From Porpolomopsis calyptriformis (Eukaryota; Basidiomycota; Agaricomycetes; Agaricales; Hygrophoraceae), in NCBI GenBank assembly GCA_951640195.1, contig OX621174.1:1550001-1614000 (forward strand): a stretch of 64,000 nt of DNA, read 5' to 3'. Made by a program: the position numbers and the translations under genes. Shown here piece by piece: positions 10,762-21,200 of this stretch. The notes under the pieces were generated by a model that saw nothing but the letters and a program-made list of their open reading frames with translations, was not told the DNA's origin and searched no databases. Position 1 is the stretch's first letter; the number at the start of each line of letters is the position of its first letter.

Positions 10762-11407
10762 TGTCACATACAATCACATGTAAAAGCAGTCAACAAAATC
10801 ACATGACCCGACTCTATTCTCACACCAACCAGGGACAGCTGGTATCTAACTACCCCAGATATGTAGGAGATCCACTCTCCCTATGAATGGAAAACCTTTC
10901 CATCACACAAGAGCTCAACCTCACCAAATCCATATACACATATCCCAAAACCCGACCCTTCCGACTTTCCAATAGACATTCCGATAACGTTCGCCTCTAA
11001 CTGGAGGACTTCCGAAAACATGAACTCCTTCAGAAACACCTCAAACCAATCGGAAAGTCTCTTTTCTTTGTTTTCCTTATCTTATCTACCTTTTCCTATC
11101 TTCCTTTCACCTATCTACCTAAATTCCACTCACATATTCTTACAAAGGAACTATCCTTTGTACACATACCTACAAAGAAGTTCCTTTATTCACCTCCTCT
11201 ATATATATCAAGTAGATAATCACTAAAAAAAAAGATAGACACACCTTCCCCAATACATACCTTCCCTTCCTACCCAATATATCAAGCCTTGATAAAGCTT
11301 GAAACCCCTGTCCATCATCATCTGATTACTGAATCAGTTCCTACGTGTTCCAATACCCCTTGGACAAACGAGAGGAATCTCCCCCAAGATCCCTCACGCC
11401 TTCTACA
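10762..11407 (+). repeat. Putative 3' LTR of outer element
   Basis: TGTCACATAC at 10762 follows a purine-rich tract (10743-10760), as an LTR follows a polypurine tract, and starts with the same TGTCAC as the inner LTR. It contains a TATA-like CTATATATATC near 11199-11210. A CA end at 11406-11407 is a guess. The left LTR is outside the window, so the identity cannot be checked here. Confidence 0.4.
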
Positions 11408-12548
11408 ATGTCAGAAGTATTTCTAATGAAGTATTTTGATATCACAGATAGAATAAACACGTTGTTGGCTGAAACCCCTACTTTACATTCCAAATGTTAT
11501 CAAAGCATAGGACATGGTTGACAGACTAAGTAATTGATCTTCACAGGTAAAAAATATAACCCTTTTGTCGGGAGTTCATTATCGTTATCTTGGCCACAGG
11601 AATAGAGAGTTGCTTTTACATCTCTTGTCTGAATTGGATGTACCTCCCTCAGTTACATGTTTATGCTTGGGCCGCATTCTGGCCCACCAGGTATTGTATT
11701 GGTCAAGAGCGGTTGTGTTGATAGCAGCTTTAAAGCTCTGTTGAAAGTGTGTCATATCCAGGCTGATGTTGCACACTTCCACAAGGTTGGTGGCAGTGGC
11801 AATGCAGATGCATGTAACAGCCTGCAACCAGACATGATGCAAAGCTGCATTAAGTGCTGCCTTGTTAGAACATTGCAGAATGATATCCTAGAAAATGGTC
11901 AGAATGAAGCAACCATGCACCAAAGGAAAAGAATTCACTGAGGTCACCACTGCTTCATTGCATCGGTAGACTTCCATTGAGCATGTATAAGTACCCCCCC
12001 AAGTATGGCCATTTACAACTCTCGGCCCCCACACAGGGAAATCCATAGCTTCCCAATCCTCTGGTGACATCCACAAGCCTCCAAAAGTCAAGAAGGGTGG
12101 TTTAGGATGTGTAAAGGTAGGTTATTCATTGACATTGATGATAATTGCCTCCACAATGCTCTGCATAACCATACATTGAGCTACCTTGTCCTGGACATGG
12201 GTCAAGGTTTCACTGGTTGCAACTTCTACAATCAGGATTGGCTGCGATTTGTTGTGGATTGACAGATTGGGTTCAACAGATAGACTAGTAGGTCCCTCTT
12301 CATTGATTATCATGAATCTGACTCCTGTTGCAAGTTCCCAGGGTAAAGAAGTTGTTGTATTGCTTTGCTGTGTGTCCATAGCATGCTGGAAGATTTCATG
12401 GAGTTAGTTTACACCCACTTCATGCACTTGCAATGGACACTTGATAACCAAGCAACTTTCTGATTCATCAAAAGAGAATCTTTATTTGACAGATTAGAGT
12501 ATAATACAGGGTGTGAAAGCTTGAGAGCACCTCAATGTGGCCTATTGC
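11408..12548. other. Decayed non-coding stretch with short minus-strand ORF remnants
   Basis: Only short open frames are seen. On the minus strand, 12122-12379, 11888-12091 and 11585-11842 give protein-like sequence (e.g. TWWARMRPKHKH; WGPRVVNGHTWGGTY) in different frames. They may be exons or fragments of one broken gene read toward the left. No domain is recognised. Confidence 0.35.
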
Positions 12549-12867
12549 AAGTGGTTTTCAATATCCTGAATCATATCAAGATCAACATTGTTGAAAGTCT
12601 ACAAAAGTAAAGATAAGAATAGACCTCTCGAATACCAGCACTTACCAAAATGAACTTTTCATCAGACTCCTTGTCTATCATCTTCTCTAGTGCATCAATA
12701 ATCCATGTTTCGGCCAGCAGCTCTTGGCTATAGCAGGAGGAATCCCACCTTCCAGATGTTGTACTAATAAGCTGCAAGGTTATCACCTCATTGGTAGGAG
12801 ATGTGCGCTTGGTATTGCCCTGGGGCATCTGCAGGAACTTGTTTTCATGATTTCCAGGGGAATTCAT
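12549..12867 (-). CDS. Small hypothetical protein, two exons
   Basis: The minus-strand ATG at 12867 opens an 81-codon exon ending ...DEKFIL at about 12650. A GTAAGT...TTTTGTAG intron of about 47 bp is followed by an exon of about 19 codons ending with TAG near 12549. The splice signals and a frame kept across the intron are the only support. The product, about 92 aa, matches nothing I recognise. It lies in a decayed region, so it may be a fragment of a longer dead gene rather than a working one. Confidence 0.3.
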
Positions 12868-12960
12868 CTAGGAGCTAAGCTCAAGAGTGGGATTTTGGGA
12901 GTAAAGCATTTTGTTGCAATCCACCACTTCATGAAGGTTGGCTATCATACACGTGATTGA

Positions 12961-14875
12961 ACAAGAGGTTTTTTCTGACTGTACTGCTTCATTTCGAAGA
13001 CAAATGCAGAATGATGTGTCAGGTCTTATCATAGATCCAGGTAAGTTAACACCATATCAAACTTCATTCTGATAGTGTATTTATTATCAGGTGTACTCAA
13101 AATGATGCCTATCAGCTGTACGGCTGTTTTGTTGCTGTATCATGCCTCAATGCTACAGTCCCATATGTTCCTCAACCTACACATTCAAAATATATTCCTT
13201 GCCAAGTAGGAAGGGGTGACATCAGTGTTGATTGGAAGCTTATTAGCTGTCATTCGTCAAGCTTTATTTCATGGTGATGGCCTCCCAACCGTTCTTGCTA
13301 GTATTCTAGCTGGTTCAATGCCAGACATTGTAGTTGCAACAACCAGGGTCCTAGTGTTTGGTAAAGATATTCAAAACCCTATCTATGGTTATCGGTTGCT
13401 GGGGCTACTCTCTTATATGAATGTTGAATTCATGGCACCTTCGCCAATATTTGACTACCAACACAAGCTCTTTGCTGTTCACTAAATCAAAGATCCCAAG
13501 ACTGACCAGTTTAACAAGATGTGGCATACATGTGGACTAGATATCACAAATCACTTCATTGTTATCTTCACCAATACTTCTCGCCATCTGTCTCAACATG
13601 CTTCCCCTCTGCTTCACCCTTCCAGCAATCCAGCCTCAGGTACAAGCTCGCATCACTCCTCAGTGTGTTTCAATCATTGTATGCCATCACCACTAGTTAG
13701 TGAAGGTACAGGAGCAGAGATGGGTTTATTTGGACTCAGCGATTTGTCATCCACTTTGATTGTCAGTACCTCACCTGTGGTTACTAATCCAGCCAACCCA
13801 GACAATATAGAGGACGTGCGTGGTAACCCACCAATAACTCAACAATCCATCTATCATTCATACTATGACATAATCAAATCACTCTGCATTCAGTGCAGTG
13901 TCCCTGTGTCTACTATCTGCAATGCCATCTACAAGTCTAACGGAGATACCAAGCAGCTGCTGGTGAAAGTTCTCAATCACTGATACATGGTAGAGGTGTT
14001 GATTGCGCTCAGATTCCAGAATACACTCACTGATGCTTTTAATCCATCAAAAACCATCATAGTCGATAGCATGGAACATATGGCAAGCAACATAGTGAGG
14101 GAGTTTCGGTGGTCTCCTGAATCCTTCAAACACAAATGTCAGTGGTTCAGATGGGCTGAGTATGCAGCACGCATGTTGCGATGGGTTAGTCCAGTACCAA
14201 CAAATGGTTGGTAGCATCATTCTCGATGTAACCAGAATATTGCTAATTATTGCTTGTGATAGTGGACACAGACTTATACAACCTTTACAAAATTTGGGTT
14301 GGCATCAAATACCTTTGGGGCCTATCAGGCCCAGTAGAAATTGGACATTACCCCAGCGGCACTACAGTCACTGCTACCAAAGCAGCGCAGCTGGCCTCCA
14401 CATTAACACAAACCTCCGTCACTAGTAGCAAAGTTGCAATCACTCCTTACCTTGGTGTAGAGTAGATCGTACCCATCCTTAGCTGTACCAGGTGAAGCGG
14501 AATGAATTTTGGTTGCGGAAACTTTGCCATCCCCCTTGTGGTCATCCACACAGCTTGTTCATTCACAACTGCTTGGCATCCTCTATCGTGTCTGCATCTG
14601 CTCAGCCAGCCTATTGGCCCTATAGAACCAAATTGAAACTACAGCGGAACCAGATCAAAGCCAAGCCGAAACCAAGCCAGAACCAAGCAGAAGCTAAATC
14701 AGTACTAACTCTGACTATAAACACACCAAACAGTTACTGTTAAGATGTGCAATAACAGAGTAGCTGTTACCGATGCTAGATGCCAATTCAAGTATCAGCT
14801 CTTGGGCCTTAACATCAGCAGCATAACAAATACATAAACTAGAGAGTAAAAGTAACGAGAAATGTAAAAAGTAAG
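12961..14875 (+). other. Degraded coding-like region, unidentified
   Basis: Plus-strand frames at 13216-13485, 13519-13983 and 13987-14214 are separated by single stops (e.g. 13483-13485, 13981-13983) and read as pieces of one broken protein of at least 300 codons, with a Ser/Thr/Pro-rich middle. No domain, active-site motif or transposase signature is recognised. The part from 14220 to 14875 has only scraps and a short AAGCCAA/AACCAAGC-like repeat near 14655-14695. Confidence 0.35.
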
Positions 14876-14877
14876 TA

Positions 14878-15328
14878 CAGTTGACTTTCTCATAATGCAT
14901 GGGGTCATAATGCATATTTGTCATAATGTATCAGTTTTTGGAAGGTCCCATGATGGGACGCAGGAAAACAAGGTGCAAAATGCACAATGCATAATGCATA
15001 GCCCACAGAGCTCCATTATGCATTATGAGAGAGACTTTTGGCAGGATGGGACACTCAGGGGTAGTGGTGAACCATCACTCTGCTAACCAAGATTCAATCT
15101 ACTTTTCACAACAAACATGTGTTAGCTGTTGTAATGCTACTGTACCTATACTAGATGATCTTAGCCCGCAAAGCTAACATTTGCGGGTGTTGAGTGATTT
15201 GTAATGTCACGTCTCCAGCCTATGTCACGTACTGTCACATGGGTGTGACTCGTCTCATACCGCATAATTCTCATAACGCATGACCTTTAGGTCGGTCCCG
15301 ACGCCATGCATTATGAGAAAGTCAACTG
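14878..15328. mobile_element. Tc1/mariner-like MITE
   Basis: A 451 bp element has perfect 25 bp terminal inverted repeats (14878-14902 and 15304-15328), starting CAGTTGACTTTCTC, and is bounded by TA on both sides (14876-14877 and 15329-15330). A CAGT start plus TA duplication is the Tc1/mariner pattern. It has no coding capacity. Internally it contains several further copies of CATAATGCAT-like sequence in both orientations near 14902-15030 and 15265-15310, so the RNA or single strand could fold extensively. The transposase source is not in the window. Confidence 0.9.
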
Positions 15329-15330
15329 TA

Positions 15331-15583
15331 GTAAAACTTCAGAAAGTAGTAAAACTTGAATAAACCGTGCAAAATACTGTCATACAATCCTCGCGAGCTG
15401 CGGGTGCTGCAGGAAAATAAATGTGCACGTGGAACGTCATAAAGTTAGTCCTGAGAATAGACTACTGCCTGACTATCGCTCGACTACTACCTGACTTTGC
15501 TTTTTTACTGAGCGTGACTGTGCACGATATTACGTAACTCAACTCTGAAACTCCGAACTCTTATCTTTACCTCGAACACCATC
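15331..15583. other. Intergenic, upstream of Crinkler-like gene
   Basis: 253 bp between the MITE and the first ATG of the effector-like gene. No clear TATA; the pyrimidine-rich stretch at 15540-15580 may mark the transcript start. Confidence 0.4.
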
Positions 15584-17944
15584 ATGCTCAAACTCAACTG
15601 CTTGTGTATTGGGGATCCCCCGGAGAACACCTTCCCTGTTAAGATTGATAAGGAGGAGACTGTCGGCGATTTGAAAAAACTGATTAAGGAAGAAAAGAAA
15701 CAGGCATTCGCCCACCTTGATGCTGACTCACTCAGGCTTTCTCTAGTGAGCAGTCTTGACTTTGGCTGGTTCCAGGCTTATGGTCGCCTGACAGGTATCC
15801 ATCCCTTACGGCGATATCAAGGCGCCAATACAAGATCTGACACAATTCAAGGCTCAGCCAATCCTTCCTCCTTACAGGCTGAATCAGCTCTTTCCGGAAC
15901 CTCCCAAGTATCTCCACATCCATGTTCTTGTGCAGGCATCCGCTATGGTTGAATCCGGTACTTTTCCCTATTCCTTCCCATTTTTCACGATCACTGATTT
16001 TTAACCTAATTGTGTTATTTTTCCTTTGTACTTTGCATCATTGTCCCTGTGGTTCACCAACCTCACCATTCTCTTCCGGACTCACATAATCTGTCCCTGT
16101 AGAGCGACCACCAAAATGGATGCGAATGGGTGATAGCTTAGTCGATGTGTCAGCAGATAGAAAGTGGGCTGTTAATGGGGCAATTCAGCCCTCCGAAGCC
16201 TCTACATATTACTACCTGGATCCTGCGGACCAACCCTCAACCGAGTCTTGCTTGGATGCCGTAAGGCATAATCAACTCGTGTTGCTCTCGGGAGCTCGAT
16301 CGTCTGGAAAGACGACGCGGTTGTTGCGACTCCAGCAGCTGCTAAGTAAGATGGGTTACCAAGGCCTGTAGTATGTTACTTGCGCCCATTGGTGCCTGGT
16401 CTATCCACTAATATACACCTTTCACGCACTTTCCATATAGTGTCTCAATCGAGAGACTGCTCTATACGCAGAGCGAAGACAAATTCTGGCGATTGCTTGG
16501 GGAAGCACTTCGACTTTCTAAGCCTACATCGTGTCACGGGGATGTTCTGGGTGCTTTGGAAGCTGGAAATTGGGAGCTTCCTGTCGTTCTCCTCATCGAC
16601 GAATTCAGCGAGTTAGATAAAGCCCCCGTTAGCATCAAAAACAATTTCCTTCGAATGCTCCGGGAATTTAGAAACAACAGATTGGCATATGCGATTCGCA
16701 GCACTATCGCCACTGGGACATTCAACATCCTACGCTTGACCACGACGGGGTCACATCTATCTCCGTTCAATGTCTCAAACTCTATCCAAACTTCGCACTT
16801 CGACATCAACGAGGTGAAGACCCTCTTCCATAGATTTGCGAACGATAACGACATCGTCATAGACGACGAGGTTATCCAGGATGTGTGGGCTAAATCGAAC
16901 GGGTATATTGTTTGGCTTAACATGATATCATCATAGTTGACATCTTTCCCCAGCCATCCGGGCATGGTCTGCCTATGTGGACGTGTCATCTCAAACAGGC
17001 TTCCCTCGCTACTTGAGCATGACTCGCGCACTCTGCCATATCGCAACTGGAATGGCATTCCCGTCGAGGTACTCTACACTGAGATCAATTCGTACAACAC
17101 TTTCCGCTCTTTGGTCGCATCTCTCTGTCGTCCTGAAGCGCGCCCTGCCGTCGAACTCTTTCGGATCGCATTCGCTGGATTTCTTGACGAAGTAACGATT
17201 GTGCCCCCCGACGAGGAATTGGCAGATTTGCTGACTGCAGAAGGCGCTTTAGTGAGGCCAGAGGCGAGGTCACTCCGTTATCGCGTGGCCTCGCCTCTCA
17301 TAGACGGATTGATGCGAATGCGGGTCATTCCTGCCCAATTCCCCAACGCTCCTTCAACAGCTCTCCCACAAGCTCCCCGTGTTCGGGACTTGCTGATTGA
17401 ATCACTTAAATGCTTCGACAAGCATCTCATGCGATCATCACCCTTCCGTTCGTTCAAGTCATCGTTGGTGCCAGTGGGCGGCCGTCTGGGTGCTCTAGTA
17501 CCTCGGGAGAGCGTCTATGATACCGAACTCATGAGGATACTCACAAATTGGCTAGCTGTGCAACACGGGTGGACAATTACTGGACAATGGCACCTGCGAA
17601 CGGCACACGGACAAAACAAATACACGGACATCATAATCCAGAAGCCCGGCGAGCGACCAATTGTTCTGGAGCTTTTAGCAACAGGAAATGCCCATTTCTT
17701 CAAATCCCACGTTGAGAAGACCCCAGCGTACATGGACCTTCTCTCCGCAGAGGAGGGATGGGTTGTCCACTTCACATGCGAGGATAATTACCGTCCGATC
17801 TGGCAATCTGCCGTGCAACTAGACAAAGGCGTAAATGTGGTGCATTTCTGCCACGATGTGCAATTTACGCGAGTTAGGGTGTGGGCCCGTTGGAAGGACA
17901 GCACTGGTAATACAATACAAGAGGAGCAGGAGTTCAATATCTGA
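15584..17944 (+). CDS. Crinkler-type effector protein: CRN header, P-loop NTPase, nuclease-like C terminus
   Basis: Five exons (15584-15745, 15795-15957, 16103-16370, 16441-16902, 16954-17944) sum to 682 codons in frame. The N terminus (LKLNCLCIGD... FPVKID... VGDLKKLIK) has the hydrophobic ubiquitin-like header of the Crinkler family. A Walker A, GARSSGKTT (about residues 172-180), and Walker B, VVLLIDEF (about 246-253), define a P-loop NTPase. The C-terminal third has TDIII followed 12 residues later by VLELLA, resembling the PD-(D/E)XK restriction-endonuclease-like domain described for this class. Crinklers occur in oomycetes and many fungi as effectors or intergenomic-conflict proteins; the role here is unproven. 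No secretion signal is visible. The gene looks intact and sits beside an RdRP-helicase gene and TE remains. Intron 2 (145 bp) is the least certain. Confidence 0.85.
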
Positions 17945-18220
17945 ACTGTCCTTTGCTATTAAATGTAAAAGTTAAATTTACAATTTATGAACTCTTTCCT
18001 GAAGTATGATAAATATGGAAAATTATATGGCCGTAAGATTAAATATAATCCAGAATAAAAATTTAGACATTCTCATGGACAATAAAGGAAGTCTGCCATG
18101 CTGCCTCAGGTCGAGTAACTTATTACGCTGTGGACATATATAGATCTTGGTCATTCCTCTCCAGGACCGTCGATGTCACGAATCCGAGAAAGAATTTAAC
18201 ACTCGTTGTCTTCCCTCGTC
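17945..18220 (+). promoter_or_regulatory. AT-rich promoter region of the RdRP-helicase gene
   Basis: 276 bp, strongly A+T-rich, with CATATATAG at about 18135-18143, some 80 bp before the chosen ATG. No exon-like sequence for the missing RdRP N terminus is found here. Confidence 0.45.
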
Positions 18221-21200
18221 ATGAAATCGTACACGCTTCGTGAAAATCCCTCCAAGGGTGACAAATTCTGGCATTTCGACCTACCCCCAGGAGGTTTCCG
18301 ACTACCCGAAAAACCCGATCCTGATACCATTTACGGGAAAGTGATCAAGTTCACACCACAAGCTATCACTTTCGAGATCGGCAAATTTCCGAGCAATCGA
18401 ATCTTGCAAGGCGACGATCCCTCCAAGTTCATACTGGCGAACTTTGCCAGCTTGCGATTCCCGGATTCTGCGACAAGCGTTGCCAGGGATTACATCTGTC
18501 GATTGATGGAAGCCGGCCTCTTCTTGAATAAGGCACAATATCGATTCTACCATCACAGTAACAGTCAATTTGTACGTCTTTCAGAGTCCCCCGTTCTCTT
18601 TGTGTCTTGGGGTAGCTAAATATCAGTATCAACAGAGAAAGAAGCGCAGCTGCTTTTTACGGCAAGCCACTACAGATGCAGAGCTTGACGCCAGGATCTA
18701 CTGGCTTGGTGATTTCGAAAAGATAATGAACGTCGCGAAAAGTGTGTCATCATATGTCCATCCCCCGTTGAGATGTTCTCTAAAAACAGCGCAAATCAGG
18801 GGCGAAACGGATCGGGTTACTATTTTCGAAGGCAACAATGGCCTTCCATTTGGATCCTGGTTATATTGCAGATATCCCAGACATCAAATCTGGCGACGAG
18901 CTTTTTTCCGACGGATGTGGTCTCATCTCGAAAAGGCTTGCCATTCAGGTTAGTAAGGCTATTAAGATTGTGTTCCGAAATAGGCGGTATACACCATGTG
19001 TTTATCACATAAGGTGTGTTCGGTCGTTACTGCGAGCAAGGTTCTGTTTCCATTATTGCTGACCGTTGTGATAGATATCTGGGATACAAAGGCGTTTTGA
19101 TGTTACACCCTCAAATGGACGCAGAAAAAAAGCATCTTGCGGAATTTCGACCCAGTATGAAGAAGTTCACGGCCACAGACAAAACCTTTGCCATCGTTGA
19201 TTATTCCAAACCCTATGAATTTGGCAGGCTGAACAACGACATCATAGTTTTACTCTCCACCCTCGGTATCACCAACGAGAACCTTTTGAAGAAACAAAAA
19301 GATTATTTCGACTGGATGTCAGGGGCGTCTCAAGATGCTACCAGAGCCGTCGACTTTCTGTCGTGTATGGGTCGCCATGATTTAACGGAGGATGTACTTC
19401 TGAAAGGGCTTGATCACCCTGAGGTTGCGGGAAATGTTCGGGAACACCAGAAAAAAGAAGTGGCTAAATTTCGTAAAAATAACAAACCAAGGACGCGGAT
19501 TGTTATCGAGAAATCCCGATTTATGTTTGGAGTTTGTGATCCGTTCAGAGTGCTCCGCGAGGGAGAGGTGTTCATTCGTATCACTGTAGGACGTCGAGGA
19601 GAAGCTACCGCCATTCACGGAGATGTTCTAGTCGTAAGAAACCCATGTCTTCATCCAGGTCGGCGTCGCAATTTACCTCATGATTTACACCCAACTTACA
19701 CAGTGAGGCAGGTGATTGTTTAAAATTGCGTGCAGTCAATTGTCCACAACTCTCTCATCTTGTGGACTGCATCGTCTTTGCTTCCGTGGCTAAACCAGGC
19801 CATCATGCTGCGCCTTCGATGATCAGCGGAGGTGATCTCGACGGTAAGGGTATCGGGAAATTATCAACCACAGCTTCCCTCATATCACAGTCGCCGCCTA
19901 GGCGACCGGTTTTTCGTTTGTTGGGATCCAGATTTGGTACCCACTCGGATTTCAGAATCTTACGATTACCCTCCCAATAAAGAACATGTCAGCAAGGCGG
20001 TCACACGGAAAGATTTGGTTGCTCATTTCGCTTCGTATAACAGGTTCGTCTTGCTTTGTCTCCCCTCTTGGGCACACCTGCTGACGTCTTGAATAGTTCT
20101 GGACTTGCGACCGTATCTGCACTTCACGGGAAGTGGGCTCGATGGAGCCCTCAAGGAGCATTATGCTCTCAATGTCAGGAACTCAACGCTCTACATTCCC
20201 AATCAGTCGACGGTGCCAACATCAGGATTCCGGATAAGCTCCGCACACCCCCACCTCCCACTGAGCCTTATATCGTTGACCTGTTGATGGATGAGGCTCA
20301 GACATTTGCCACTAAATTCGCGGCCCTTCCTGGAATTCGGCAAGATATATCGGAGGCCAACGCAGATGACGGAAAGGAACTTATCCTCCACCTTCTTCGA
20401 AGCAAGCAAAATGCGGTATCCGAGTATGAAATATTCAACGTGGCATTTCGTCTGGCCAAGAAACATCACCTAGATTTCCGTCCATACTTGGTGCATCTTG
20501 ATTTCGGAGCCATGTCAACTGCAGAAAAAGAAGTCCTCGTCGTCACAATGAGGAACGGGAACGCGAATAATGGCAAGGAGCAGCAAGAGAGCGATTGGAG
20601 CACTCTCCTTCCAGAAGATCATCCCTATATATGGAATTCTCTAGTCCAATCCGATCTCCTAACTTCCAGAGACTTGTATCAAAAGGACTTGAGTAGACCC
20701 TATTCCTTGAAACGGCTCTACTCGTCGAAGCTTCATGGATTGGCTACCTTCTTTACATATTTACGCATGGCGACTCAGGACTTTACGAGGAAGCTGTTGG
20801 TCTTGAAGGTCTGTTTCTTTGAATATGACTTCCTTCTGGATTGATAAGGGCATCCTAGACCGACGATCGCTTTGCTGTTGGCATTTTCATGCGTGGTGAC
20901 ATTCCCTGGGACGATGACCCAGAGGTGGCCGATAACGTTGTTGTTTGTCCTTTCTTGTCCCAAACGTCCTTGGAATTGGCGACATATAAGCCCTGCACCA
21001 AAGGGTATCGCTTGCATTTCAATGACGGCAACTTCCAGCTTTATAATAAGGAGAGGGATGACACATTTGTGTTCATCAATCGTCCTCCCGCCGCATCCGG
21101 AGCTGAAATGAGAACAAGCATTGCATTGCAGAAAATATCACAACGGGTTCAAAAGGTACGTTTGCCACTGAACTTCAAGAGGAACAAGTGAGAACGTCAT

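Larger units (their letters stand above)
1..11407 (+). mobile_element. Outer Ty3/Gypsy LTR retrotransposon, decayed, split by a nested element
   Basis: Gag/pol remnants run from the left edge to 4318 and resume at 9212 after the inner element. The order is protease, reverse transcriptase, RNase H, H2C2 zinc finger and integrase, which is the Ty3/Gypsy order. The pol frame is cut by many stops, nearly all explicable as TGG to TGA/TAG, CGA to TGA or CAG to TAG, i.e. C:G to T:A transitions. If the inner element and one target-site copy are removed, the pol frame stays open from 4318 through 9212 to a TGA near 9284. Downstream lie an antisense gene (9386-10725) and a probable 3' LTR starting TGTCAC at 10762. 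The right boundary is uncertain, and the 5' LTR lies outside the window. Certain as a Gypsy relic; the exact extent is inferred. Confidence 0.8.
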
